Origin: Actinobacteria bacterium OK074
Lineage (GTDB): Bacteria; Actinomycetota; Actinomycetes; Streptomycetales; Streptomycetaceae
NCBI GenBank assembly: GCA_001298575.1
Contig: LJCV01000245.1
Location: 45,970-109,969, forward strand
Direction of reading: 5' to 3'
DNA: 64,000 bases
Shown: piece by piece, positions 43,489 through 51,605 of the stretch
Numbering within the stretch: the first letter of the stretch is position 1
Layout of the letters: each line of letters starts with the position of its first letter
Program-made: the position numbers and the translations under genes
The notes under the pieces: model-generated
Told to the model about the DNA's origin: nothing
Database searches by the model: none
What the model saw: the letters and a program-made list of their open reading frames with translations, nothing else

Positions 43489-43919
43489 CGCTCGACGCAC
43501 ATGATCGAGTGCTGCTGCTGAAGAACGAGCGGGACGAGTGGGAACTGCCCGGAGGGCGCCTGGAGATCGGCAGTCCGGATGGCACCCAACTGCCGGACAC
43601 CAGCCCGGAGGCGGCACTTGAGCGCGAGATCCAGGAGGAGACGGGCTGGAGCGTCAAGGCCGGTCCACTCATCGACGGCGGCACGTGGATCTACCAACCC
43701 ATCCCCGGGCGGCGCGTATTGATCGTGACCTACGGCTGCACCGTACTGACTCCCGAGCGGCCACCGATCGTCAGCCACGAACACAAGCAACTGGACATGT
43801 TCACCGCTGCCGAGGTGCCGGGGCTGAACATGCCGGACGGTTACAAGCAGGCCGTCGCCGCCTGGTTCGGCCGAGGGCACGTCGACTCCGCGGGCCTGGA
43901 CAACCGCGAGCAGATGTAG
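43485..43919 (+). CDS. Nudix hydrolase with expanded Nudix box
   Basis: A 144-residue Nudix protein. The box begins ELPGGRLEIG and ends SPEAALEREIQEETGW, but about nine extra residues (SPDGTQLPDT region) are inserted between the G-x5 element and the REUXEExGU core. This loop would change metal-site geometry or act as a cover. Nudix enzymes hydrolyse nucleoside diphosphates linked to another group; the substrate is unknown. The GTG at 43485 overlaps the TetR stop. Confidence 0.82.
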   Translation: MTLDAHDRVLLLKNERDEWELPGGRLEIGSPDGTQLPDTSPEAALEREIQEETGWSVKAGPLIDGGTWIYQPIPGRRVLIVTYGCTVLTPERPPIVSHEHKQLDMFTAAEVPGLNMPDGYKQAVAAWFGRGHVDSAGLDNREQM

Positions 43920-44084
43920 TCACGGCTCTGGCACACAGCGCCCCACCGCCTCGGACACGAGCCGGGGGACGTCCAACTCCTGGCTCGGCATGAGGCGGAG
44001 AATCTCCCGTGGGCGTCGTGAAGACGCGGCGGTCCGTTACGGTACGAAGAACTCCCCCAGCGGTCCAGATGGGATTTCTCCTCC

Positions 44085-45278
44085 GTGAACAACGACCATG
44101 TCCATCGTTCTCCGGCCGGTTCGGCGCGCGGTTTCCGTCTCGTCGTGACCGGCGGTGGTACCGGCGGGCACACCTATCCCGCGCTGACCGCCGTCCGGAC
44201 GCTTCAGGCGCGGCTGGCGGCGGAGGGGAGGACGCTGGACGTTCTGTGGATCGGGACCGAGGAGGGCCTTGAGGCCAGGGTGGCGCCCGCCGAGGGCATT
44301 GCCTTCACGTCGGTGGCGACGGGCAAGGTCCGCCGTTCGAGCAACCCGCTCAAGATGGTGTCCCCGGCCAATGTGAAGGACATGGCGCGGGTGCCGCTGG
44401 GCGTGGCGCAGGCCCGGAAGGTGATTGCGGACTTCCGGCCGGATGTCGTCCTGGCCACCGGCGGATACGTCGCCGTCCCGGCCGGTCTGGCCGCGCGACT
44501 GTGCCGTCGTCCGCTTGTACTGCACGAGCAGACGGTGCGCCTGGGCCTGGCCAACCGGAAGCTGGCCGGTTCAGCGACGCGGATCGCGGTCTCCTCCGAG
44601 TCGACGCTGCCCCTTCTTCCGGAGGCGGTGCGCGGCGCTGCGGTCGTGACCGGCAACCCGATCCGGCCGGAGGTGCTGGCCGGGCACCCGGAGAAGGCGG
44701 TGGGTGCCCTGGGCCTGCACGGCTTCGACCGGCGGCTGCCGACCGTGTACGTCACCGGCGGCGCGCAGGGTTCCCAGCAGATCAACGGCGTCGTGCGAGA
44801 CGCTCTGCCGTGGCTGCTGGAACGAGCGAACGTGATCCACCAGTGCGGCCCGGCGGGCGTCGAGGAGTTGCGGCAGTACGCGGCAACCCTTCCGGCCCCG
44901 TCGGCCGGCCGGTACTACCTGGCCGGGTTCGTAGGCGCGGAGCTGCCCGACGTCTTCGCGCTCGCGGACGTCGTGGTGTCGAGGAGTGGGGCCGGAACCC
45001 TGGCCGAACTCACCGCTCTCGGTAAGCCGGCCGTGTTCATCCCGCTCGCCTCCTCCGCGGGGAACGAGCAGGCGCACAACGCCCGCCACCTGGAAGAGGC
45101 CGGAGCCGCCGTCGCCCTGCTCGGTGATGTCACCGCAGACCGGCTCCGAGACGCCGTCGGCCCGCTGCTCACCGATCCCGCACTGCGGGAAACGATGGCG
45201 GAGCGGGCCCGGACTCACGGAAGGCCGGATGCGGCGGACCGGCTCGTAGACGTGATCCTGTCCGCCGCATCCGGCTGA
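44085..45278 (+). CDS. MurG-like UDP-GlcNAc glycosyltransferase (paralog)
   Basis: A GT28 glycosyltransferase close to MurG: N-terminal TGGGTGGHTYPAL, then LATGGYVAVPAGL, HEQTVRLGLANRKLA, GGAQGSQQIN and SRSGAGTLAELTALGKPAVFIP. The HEQN motif of MurG reads HEQT here. The gene is not in a division and cell-wall cluster but beside amino-sugar genes, so it is probably a duplicated enzyme moving GlcNAc or a modified sugar onto a lipid, peptide or small molecule, or a resistance version of MurG. GTG at 44085 lacks a strong ribosome binding site. It converges with the aminotransferase gene. Confidence 0.85.
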   Translation: MNNDHVHRSPAGSARGFRLVVTGGGTGGHTYPALTAVRTLQARLAAEGRTLDVLWIGTEEGLEARVAPAEGIAFTSVATGKVRRSSNPLKMVSPANVKDMARVPLGVAQARKVIADFRPDVVLATGGYVAVPAGLAARLCRRPLVLHEQTVRLGLANRKLAGSATRIAVSSESTLPLLPEAVRGAAVVTGNPIRPEVLAGHPEKAVGALGLHGFDRRLPTVYVTGGAQGSQQINGVVRDALPWLLERANVIHQCGPAGVEELRQYAATLPAPSAGRYYLAGFVGAELPDVFALADVVVSRSGAGTLAELTALGKPAVFIPLASSAGNEQAHNARHLEEAGAAVALLGDVTADRLRDAVGPLLTDPALRETMAERARTHGRPDAADRLVDVILSAASG

Positions 45279-45293
45279 CTCACCTGCTCACGG

Positions 45294-46409
45294 TCATCCG
45301 GCGGACTTGAGGACCTGGCCGAGGGCGGACGCCACGTGCTCGATGTGCTGTTCGGTGAGGTGTTGATGGAAGGGCAGGCTCAGGATCTCCTCACCGGCCT
45401 GCTCGGTGGCGGGCAGAGAACGCCGCCAGGCGGCGAAGGCGGGCTGGAGGTGATTGGGCGGGTAGTGGACGCCCACACCGATGTCCCGGGCCCGTAGGTC
45501 TGCGAACACCTGGTCCCTGTGTGGCACGCGCACCTGGCACAGGTGCGGCACCGTGTGATCGACATCGACGTCGACGAGCGTCACGCCGTCCAGCGGGGCG
45601 AGAGCTTCTCGGTAGGCACGCCACAGGCGGCGACGGGTGTCCTCGGTCGTAGTGAAGCGATCGAGCTGAACCAGGCCGATGGCGGCGTTGATGCCGGAGA
45701 GCTGGTAGCGCAGGCCGAAGCCGTCCAAACGGTAGGTGGTGATGTTCGCGCGCTCGCTCTGGGACTGGACGACGCCCAGGAGCCGGAGCCGGCGGATCGT
45801 GCCGGCTTCCTCCGGCGTGCGGGGGATGACCATGCCGCCCTGGCCGCAGGTGAGGTTCTTGACCGGACCGAACGAGAAACACGTCAGGGCACCGGTCGCG
45901 CCCACGCGCCGTGGACCGTTGCGGGAGCCGAAGGCGTGCGCGGCGTCCTCGATGACGACGACACCCCGCCCGTCCAGTTCCCCCTGGACGGTGGCAAGGT
46001 CGACCGCGCGGCCTCCGAACAGGACCGGGACAACGGCGGCCGTGGCGTTGCCGACCGCTTCCATGACGAGTTGGTCGTTCACGCACAGCGTGCCGGATTC
46101 GATGTCCACGAATCGCGGGGTGGCACCGACGGCCAGGACAGCCTGGACCGTCGCGCAGAACGTCATGGACGGCACGATCACCTCCTTGCCGGGACCGACC
46201 CCAGCGGCGAGCAGGGCGGTGTGGAGGGCCGCGGTACCGGAGGCGACGGCCACAGCGTCGGGCACGCCGAGGAAGCCGGCGACACGACGCTCGAATTCCT
46301 CGGTGACATCGCTGTGTCCGTACTGCCCTGCCTCCAGGACCTGGGCGACCGCCGCGGCCTCCTGACCGTAAAGGAAGGGCCTCGCGTTCCGGCCGATATG
46401 CGCGATCAC
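45294..46409 (-). CDS. DegT/DnrJ/EryC1/StrS aminotransferase
   Basis: A 371-residue PLP-dependent sugar aminotransferase. It contains GTAALHTALLAAGVGPGKEVIVPSMTF, EDAAHAFGS, and the PLP-lysine in CFSFGPVKNLTCGQGGMV. Enzymes of this family add an amino group to keto-sugar nucleotides; next to a dTDP-glucose 4,6-dehydratase the likely product is a dTDP-amino-dideoxyhexose. The GTG start at 46409 overlaps the ATP-grasp stop by four bases. Confidence 0.92.
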   Translation of the reverse strand: MIAHIGRNARPFLYGQEAAAVAQVLEAGQYGHSDVTEEFERRVAGFLGVPDAVAVASGTAALHTALLAAGVGPGKEVIVPSMTFCATVQAVLAVGATPRFVDIESGTLCVNDQLVMEAVGNATAAVVPVLFGGRAVDLATVQGELDGRGVVVIEDAAHAFGSRNGPRRVGATGALTCFSFGPVKNLTCGQGGMVIPRTPEEAGTIRRLRLLGVVQSQSERANITTYRLDGFGLRYQLSGINAAIGLVQLDRFTTTEDTRRRLWRAYREALAPLDGVTLVDVDVDHTVPHLCQVRVPHRDQVFADLRARDIGVGVHYPPNHLQPAFAAWRRSLPATEQAGEEILSLPFHQHLTEQHIEHVASALGQVLKSAG

Positions 46410-47632
46410 TTCGCCTCCGCGATCGGTCGGACGATCGGTCGAATCAGCGCACCAGCCGCCTCCAGAGCCGAGAACGCGTCCGCAACCGACGGCCCGGCAG
46501 CGACGAGCAGGCCGATCTTGTGGCCGGACTGGTCATGCGGCCGTACGACGTCTCCCGGCTCGGCGTACAGCTCGACATCGGTGATCCCGGGGATGCTGCG
46601 GGCTTCGACGACGCCTTCCCATGCGATCAGCTCGCCCGCCACGGCGAGCGGTGAGCCGATCAGCTCCAGCGCCGCATGCGCGGCGCGTGTCGGCGCCAGG
46701 TGCTCGCCGAACGGTTCGCCCAGCGCGAGCGCAACGAGTGCACGCACGACGTCCACGCCGTAAGCGGCGGTGAGCAGTCGCGGAACGCCGTCGCCGCCGA
46801 GACGCGCGTTGGCCTCGATGATGCGTTCGTGGCCGTCTGTGCCGAGGACGGCGTCGAAGTTCGCCGGCCCGTCTGTGATGCCGAGTGCACGGCACAGCCG
46901 TTCGACGGTGGCCTCGATCCGGTCGCGTGTCACCGAAGGCAACTGGGCGGTGCCCAGCCGCTTGACGACGAAGCCTCCGCCGACGAACTCCTTGTCCTTG
47001 ACGCAGGCCATCACTGCCCTGCCGTTCTGCATGAAGACCTCGATGGCCAAGGGGCGGCCCGCAACGAACTCCTCGGCGATCACGGCCTGAGAGGCCGAGC
47101 AGGAGCGGGCGCAGGCGACAGCGGCGGGCAGGCCGTCAGGATGAGTGACGTGGGTGACGCCCTTGCTGCCCGAACCGTCTACAGGCTTGACCATGATCGG
47201 GAAGCACAGCTCCGCCGCCTTCATGATGACCGCGTCCGGGTTGTCCGACGCGGTCCATCCGTATCCGGTGGTGCCGCAGGACGCGGCGATCTCGTGGAAC
47301 GCGGCCTTGTCGCCGGCCGCGAGTGCGCTCTCGGGGTACACGTAGGCGGTGCCGTACCGCAGCGCCAGGGCGTGCCAACTGGCGAGCGCGGCGTCGCTCG
47401 CACCGCACACGATTCCGGCGGGACGTACGTCGCCCAGCGCGTCGGCGATGGCGTCGGTGTTCCGGGTGGAGATCTTCAGGGTTGCGTCGGCGAACGGAAA
47501 CCCGGGAGCGTCCGTTCGCATGTCCACCGCTATGGTCGGGATTCCGCGACGCCGCGCCTCCTGATAGAGCGGGATCTGCTCCTCCGACGCGCCGAGCACG
47601 ATCAGCGCGTCCTGTGGCCAGCGATCAGACAC
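46406..47632 (-). CDS. ATP-grasp ligase
   Basis: A 408-residue carboxylate-amine ligase: preATP-grasp region IVLGASEEQIPLYQEARRRG, then PIMVKPVDGSGSKGVTHV and AEEFVAGRPLAIEVFM for ATP, and ERIIEANARLGGDGVP for metal. It should activate a carboxylate as acyl phosphate and join it to an amine, for example an amino acid to the amino-sugar made by neighbours. The GTG at 47632 lies within the end of the dehydratase gene (8-base overlap). Confidence 0.88.
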   Translation of the reverse strand: MSDRWPQDALIVLGASEEQIPLYQEARRRGIPTIAVDMRTDAPGFPFADATLKISTRNTDAIADALGDVRPAGIVCGASDAALASWHALALRYGTAYVYPESALAAGDKAAFHEIAASCGTTGYGWTASDNPDAVIMKAAELCFPIMVKPVDGSGSKGVTHVTHPDGLPAAVACARSCSASQAVIAEEFVAGRPLAIEVFMQNGRAVMACVKDKEFVGGGFVVKRLGTAQLPSVTRDRIEATVERLCRALGITDGPANFDAVLGTDGHERIIEANARLGGDGVPRLLTAAYGVDVVRALVALALGEPFGEHLAPTRAAHAALELIGSPLAVAGELIAWEGVVEARSIPGITDVELYAEPGDVVRPHDQSGHKIGLLVAAGPSVADAFSALEAAGALIRPIVRPIAEAK

Positions 47633-48647
47633 GCTGCGGCTCCAGGGCCGTGCCGAGGGTGAGGTGCGGACGCGTGGCGGCAGAGTTGCGCGTCAACGGC
47701 GCCCACCGGTCGTAGTTGCGGCGGTACCACTCGACGGTTTCCGCGAGGCCCTGCTCGAAGCTCTTGCGGGGCTTGTAGCCGAGCTGGTCGGCGATCTTGT
47801 CCCAGAGCATCGAGTACCGGATGTCGTTGGCCTGCCGGTCGGGCACGTACGTGACCGCGTCCCAGTCGGCGCCGCACACGCCCAGCAGCAGGCCGGTCAG
47901 CTCCCGGTTGGTCAGGTCCGTGGCACTTGCGATGTTGTAGATCTCGCCGGGGACACCGCCTCGCAGGACCAGCTCGATGGCGGCGCAGTTGTCCTCGACG
48001 TGCAGCCAGTTCCGTACGTGCTCGCCGCTACCGTGCAGGGTGACCTTCTCCCCGGTGACCAAGCGTGTGACGAACAGCGGGATGATCTTCTCGGGGTACT
48101 GAGCGGGCCCGTAGTTGTTCGAGGAACGCGTCACGCACACGGGCAGCCCGTAGGTGCGGAAGCAGCTCAGGGCGACGAGGTCGCCGGCCGCCTTCGACAT
48201 GGCGTAGGGCACCGTCGGGCGCAGCGGGGCCTCTTCCGTGGCCGAGCCCTGCTGAAGCGGCCCGTAGACCTCGTCCGTGGACACGTGGACGAACTTCTGG
48301 ATCCCGTGCCGGTGGGCGGCGTCCACGAGGACGTGGGTTCCCAGGACGTTGGTCCGCATGAACGGACCCCCGTTGAGGAGCGACCGGTCGACGTGGGACT
48401 CCGCGGCGAAGTGCACGACAGCGGTATGAGCGGCCATCAGACCGTCGACCAGGTCGGCATCCAGGACCGTGCCCTGAACGAAGGAGAACCGGGGGTCGAG
48501 AAACGCCCGCCCAAGGTTTTCGACGTGCCCGGCATACGTGAGCGCGTCCAGCACGGTCACCTTGGCCACGTTGTCGGCCCGTAAGAGCCGCTTGACGAAA
48601 TGCGAACCGATGAAACCGGCACCGCCGGTCACCAGCATTTTTTCCAT
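47625..48647 (-). CDS. rfbB: dTDP-glucose 4,6-dehydratase
   Basis: A 340-residue extended SDR of the RmlB type: NAD motif TGGAGFIGSHF, VHFAAESHVDRS, catalytic STDEVYG (Thr-Asp-Glu) and YAMSKAAGD (Tyr-x-x-x-Lys), then NNYGPAQYPEKIIPLF. It converts dTDP-glucose to the 4-keto-6-deoxy sugar that the DegT enzyme would aminate. Codon 22 is TTA (48584-48582), so its translation depends on the bldA tRNA. A thymidylyltransferase is not found in the window and must come from elsewhere in the genome. Confidence 0.94.
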   Translation of the reverse strand: MEKMLVTGGAGFIGSHFVKRLLRADNVAKVTVLDALTYAGHVENLGRAFLDPRFSFVQGTVLDADLVDGLMAAHTAVVHFAAESHVDRSLLNGGPFMRTNVLGTHVLVDAAHRHGIQKFVHVSTDEVYGPLQQGSATEEAPLRPTVPYAMSKAAGDLVALSCFRTYGLPVCVTRSSNNYGPAQYPEKIIPLFVTRLVTGEKVTLHGSGEHVRNWLHVEDNCAAIELVLRGGVPGEIYNIASATDLTNRELTGLLLGVCGADWDAVTYVPDRQANDIRYSMLWDKIADQLGYKPRKSFEQGLAETVEWYRRNYDRWAPLTRNSAATRPHLTLGTALEPQRV

Positions 48648-48685
48648 GAGCCCGCCCCATTCTGAGAGTTCCCGTGAGGAAAGGT

Positions 48686-48727
48686 CCGTCCCCGCCGGAG
48701 TCCTTGCGGGACCTCCAGCGGGGACGG
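48686..48727 (-). terminator. long hairpin upstream of rfbB
   Basis: Ten-base perfect outer arms CCGTCCCCGC (48686-48695) and GCGGGGACGG (48718-48727) enclose further partial pairing. It lies between the 27-aa peptide gene and the rfbB start, so could be an attenuator splitting the small-protein part from the sugar part of the transcription unit. No U-tract follows. Confidence 0.5.
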
Positions 48728-48780
48728 GGGTCTTGCACGCGGCCCTGACCCGAAACGGCCGCCATGGGGGGTGCGTGCGG

Positions 48781-48864
48781 TCAGTTCGGAGTCCGCGCCA
48801 GCACCAGGACGAGGACGGTGGCCGCCAGTGCGGCGACGTACAGGGCCGAGCCCAGCTCTCTCAC
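48781..48864 (-). CDS. 27-aa single-span membrane peptide
   Basis: Reads VRELGSALYVAALAATVLVL then VLARTPN, a single hydrophobic helix with short ends. The GTG start overlaps the stop of the preceding gene (GTGA), which is the main evidence that it is translated. Function is unknown; it may be a small membrane adaptor in the cluster. Confidence 0.5.
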   Translation of the reverse strand: MRELGSALYVAALAATVLVLVLARTPN

Positions 48865-49439
48865 GGCCGCTCGCCTCCCAGGTTCTCCAGGTATCGGAGG
48901 AGGCAGTCGACCGAGTGGGCAAGGCGCTTGGCGTGGGCCACCTCGGCGGGCAGACGGGCGTCGGGGACGAGATCGAGCCGTCTGCGGGCCTGAGCGATTC
49001 CGGTGAGTGCTTCGATCCGGTGCCGGTCGTCCTGCGGCAGGCGGAGCGCCGCCTGCTCGACCTCGGGGATCAGCAGCATCAGATGCCCCCGGCACAGCAG
49101 GATCAGGTCGTTCAGCTTATCCGCGGCGGGCAGTTCGGCGTCGTCCGCGAGCAGCCGGGACGTGGTCTCCCGCATCGTCGTGACGTCCATCGGCAGGGAG
49201 GCGCGCGTAGTCACAGCTGCTCCCCTCGACCGCTCGTTGGCGGCGGTCACACCGGCACGCAGGGCCTCGGCATCGGTGGCGGAACGCAGGTTCTCGCGCC
49301 GCGCGTCCCACTCGATCCCTCCGCCTACCGGCCGCAACTGCACGTACGGGCCGATGAAGCCCATGACCTTGCCGGTCTTGCGGCGGGCGGTGTCCTCGAC
49401 CGTGTCACCGAGTTTCGGCTCATATGCGGTCACGGTCAC
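48861..49439 (-). CDS. fusion of a small SH3/KOW-like protein and DUF6415
   Basis: Residues 1-75 (YEPKLGDTVEDTARRKTGKVMGFIGPYVQLRPVGGG) look like a small beta-barrel protein that in other Streptomyces I recall as a separate gene. Residues 76-192 (LPMDVTTMRETTSRLLADD ... LCRGHLMLLIPEVEQAALRL) match DUF6415, a helical protein linked to natural product clusters. There is no stop between them. A GTG at 49214, preceded by GGGGAG about 7 bases upstream, marks the usual DUF6415 start, so full-length and short forms may both be produced. GTG at 49439 overlaps the preceding peptide gene. Confidence 0.65.
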   Translation of the reverse strand: MTVTAYEPKLGDTVEDTARRKTGKVMGFIGPYVQLRPVGGGIEWDARRENLRSATDAEALRAGVTAANERSRGAAVTTRASLPMDVTTMRETTSRLLADDAELPAADKLNDLILLCRGHLMLLIPEVEQAALRLPQDDRHRIEALTGIAQARRRLDLVPDARLPAEVAHAKRLAHSVDCLLRYLENLGGERP

Positions 49440-49567
49440 CGGACCTCCCCCGGCGTCAGCTGACTCAGGCTGGTCTTCGGGGCCTTGCTGCGGGAGGCGC
49501 GGCCGGATTCAGGCGGCGCGAACAGGAGGGTTGTCACCCGTTCGAGTGGTCGTGGTAGAAGGTTCAT
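49436..49567 (-). CDS. 43-aa peptide, first gene of the amino-sugar transcription unit
   Basis: ATG at 49567 has AAGGAG with 7 bases spacing, a strong site. The product starts MNLLPRPLERVTTLLFAPPE and has a basic middle (SGRASRSKAPK) and a polar tail. It contains no Cys. Its stop overlaps the start of the fusion gene by four bases. I do not recognise it; it could be a leader or small regulatory peptide, or less likely a precursor. Confidence 0.55.
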   Translation of the reverse strand: MNLLPRPLERVTTLLFAPPESGRASRSKAPKTSLSQLTPGEVR

Positions 49568-49773
49568 GCCGACTCCTTCGTAGTCGGCCGCGCCCCGGGA
49601 GGTAGCCGCCTCGCCGGGGTTTGGCGTTGGCTTGAGACCTTCACCGTCCCTCTCAACCGCTCTGCGTGAAAGGCAAGTTCGAGAGGGGTGACTTCACGGG
49701 AGAAGGAAACTTCTGCCCCCCACGGGCCGTTACGCCGACCGCTAAGGTGGGCTCCGTCACAAGGGGAGAGCTG

Positions 49774-51051
49774 ATGGCCGATCAACCCCAGCCGAATCTC
49801 ACGCTCCGGCGGCTCATGACCCAGTACGGGTTCACCCGTGAGGGTCTGGCGGAAGCGGTCAACGACGCAGCCGAGCTGATGGGGTTACCCGGGCGTTGTG
49901 GCGCTCGCCTCGTCGGCTACTGGTTGAGCGGTAAAGCCGCCTGGCCACGTACTCGTAGCCGCCTCCCGCTGGAGGCCGTGTTCGGTCGGCCAGCGGAAGA
50001 ACTGGGGTTCCGCCCTCCCTCCCCGGGCCGGAACAGAGTTACCGTGCGAACGTCAGTACCCGTACGACCATCCCAGGATCCGCCTGTGCTTCGCCGCAAG
50101 TTCATTGTCGGCTTCGGCAGTCTCATCGCCTTGCCTCCGCTGCCGGAGTCAGGGCGCCTGGGCTTGAGCGACATCGTCCGTATCCGCGAGGCCGAAGCAC
50201 ACCTGGTCCAGCTCGACAGTCAGCACGGAAGCGCACAGCTGGCCGACATCGCCGGACGGTACATCGAACACGTCGAGCACACCATGCGGCATTGCACCTA
50301 CGGCGGACGCGTACAGACACAACTGCACCAAGCCCTCGGCGAAATATGCGAAGAAGCAGGTTGGCTGGCTTATGACTCCGGGCGACACGATCAGGCGCGC
50401 AGCCGGTGGGACACCGCACTTCGCTACGCACTCCTCGCTCGGAACCCCATGCTCCAGGCCCGCGTCTGGGCAAGCCTGTCCCGGCAGGCCGTCGACCTCG
50501 GACACGGCGCCGAGGCGGTAGCCATCGCCCGCGCGGCGCTGGACGCCACCCGGGGCCGACGCGACCCTCGCCTGTCCGCACTGCTGCATTCGAGGGTCGC
50601 ACTCGGGCATTCGGCCGAGCGTGAGAGCGGGCGCTGTGCGCAGTCCCTCCACCGCGCCGAGCAGGAATTCGACCGGGCGTCCGGCCAGGCCCCAGCATGG
50701 CTGGCGTTCTGCGGCCCCGACGAACTGGCCGCACAGACGGCATTGTGCTTCTTCAACCTGGGCGACTACGCGAGGGCAGCCGAGGCCGACCGCGACGCGC
50801 TGGCGCTCATGGAGACAGACGAGTTCCGTCGGAACGCATTCGCCACGCATGTCAGCATGGCCAGAAACCTCCTCGCGGCCGGTGAAGCGGATGGGGCCCT
50901 CGAATCCGGACACGATGCCCTCGGCCTGCTGCGCGAGGTACGCAGCGCTCGCTGGAGTGCGCATCTGGCGCAGTTCCGCGACGACGTGCTGGACCGCGCC
51001 CCGCGAAAGGCAGAAGGTTTCGCAGACCGCTACCAGGAGTCGGCAACATGA
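49774..51051 (+). CDS. XRE-type regulator with C-terminal TPR-like region
   Basis: An N-terminal helix-turn-helix (LTLRRLMTQYGFTREGLAEAVNDAA) is followed by a basic linker containing RRKFIVGFGSLIALPPLP and about 300 residues of helical repeats (ADIAGRYIEHVEHTMRHCTYGG ... NLGDYARAAEADRDAL ... AAGEADGALESGHDALGLL) that look like TPRs. Such proteins sense peptides or small molecules. Codon 38 is TTA (49885-49887), so it is probably bldA-dependent. It is divergent from the small-protein/amino-sugar genes and likely controls them. It overlaps the GNAT gene by four bases. Confidence 0.82.
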   Translation: MADQPQPNLTLRRLMTQYGFTREGLAEAVNDAAELMGLPGRCGARLVGYWLSGKAAWPRTRSRLPLEAVFGRPAEELGFRPPSPGRNRVTVRTSVPVRPSQDPPVLRRKFIVGFGSLIALPPLPESGRLGLSDIVRIREAEAHLVQLDSQHGSAQLADIAGRYIEHVEHTMRHCTYGGRVQTQLHQALGEICEEAGWLAYDSGRHDQARSRWDTALRYALLARNPMLQARVWASLSRQAVDLGHGAEAVAIARAALDATRGRRDPRLSALLHSRVALGHSAERESGRCAQSLHRAEQEFDRASGQAPAWLAFCGPDELAAQTALCFFNLGDYARAAEADRDALALMETDEFRRNAFATHVSMARNLLAAGEADGALESGHDALGLLREVRSARWSAHLAQFRDDVLDRAPRKAEGFADRYQESAT

Positions 51052-51590
51052 CGGTGGATGTGCTCACGCTCAGCTATTACAAGCGCGAACACCTGCCGCG
51101 GATCCGCCGCATGCTCGTGGACGTGTACGCGGAGGTATACACGCGAGAGGCCGTGGAAAGCCCGTTTTTCTCCGTGGAGCGCTTCGAGGAAAGGCTCTCG
51201 GGGCATGCTTCCGGACCCAGTTGGGCATGCGTCGCAGGCGAGATCGGCGGTCAGCCTGTGGGCTACGCGTACGGACGGCTCGACAGCGTCCGGGAGTGGC
51301 ACGGCATCCTGGATCCGGTGGACTCCAGTGTCCGGGATTACGGCGAGCAGGGCACGTTCGGCCTGTGCGAAATCATGGTCCGCCGACCATGGCGAGGAAA
51401 CGGCATCGCCCGATGCATCCACGACGAACTCATGGGCCAGCGACAGGAAGCCCGCGCGTCACTGCTCGTAGACGGCACACATCCCAAGGTGCGGGCCCTC
51501 TACGAGAGTTGGGGCTACCGAAAGGTCGGTCAGATGCAGCCGTTCGGGGACTCGCCCCGGTACGACGCCATGGTCCTCGACTTGCGCTGA
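51048..51590 (+). CDS. GNAT N-acetyltransferase
   Basis: A 180-residue acetyl-CoA-dependent transferase. The core runs WACVAGEIGGQPVGYAYGRLD ... FGLCEIMVRRPWRGNGIARCIHDELMGQ, with the R-G-N-G-I-A pyrophosphate loop, then ASLLVDGTHPKVRALYESWGYRKVG. The substrate may be the amino-sugar or peptide amine of the cluster, or the regulator could only be co-transcribed with it. The ATG overlaps the regulator stop. Confidence 0.88.
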   Translation: MTVDVLTLSYYKREHLPRIRRMLVDVYAEVYTREAVESPFFSVERFEERLSGHASGPSWACVAGEIGGQPVGYAYGRLDSVREWHGILDPVDSSVRDYGEQGTFGLCEIMVRRPWRGNGIARCIHDELMGQRQEARASLLVDGTHPKVRALYESWGYRKVGQMQPFGDSPRYDAMVLDLR

Positions 51591-51605
51591 GTCCGGTCAG
51601 TCCGG

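Noticed and set aside
49436..49567. Graspetide precursor for the adjacent ATP-grasp enzyme
   Set aside because: The peptide lacks the acidic and Thr/Ser core repeats of graspetides, and the ligase resembles carboxylate-amine ligases of small molecules rather than the peptide macrocyclases.
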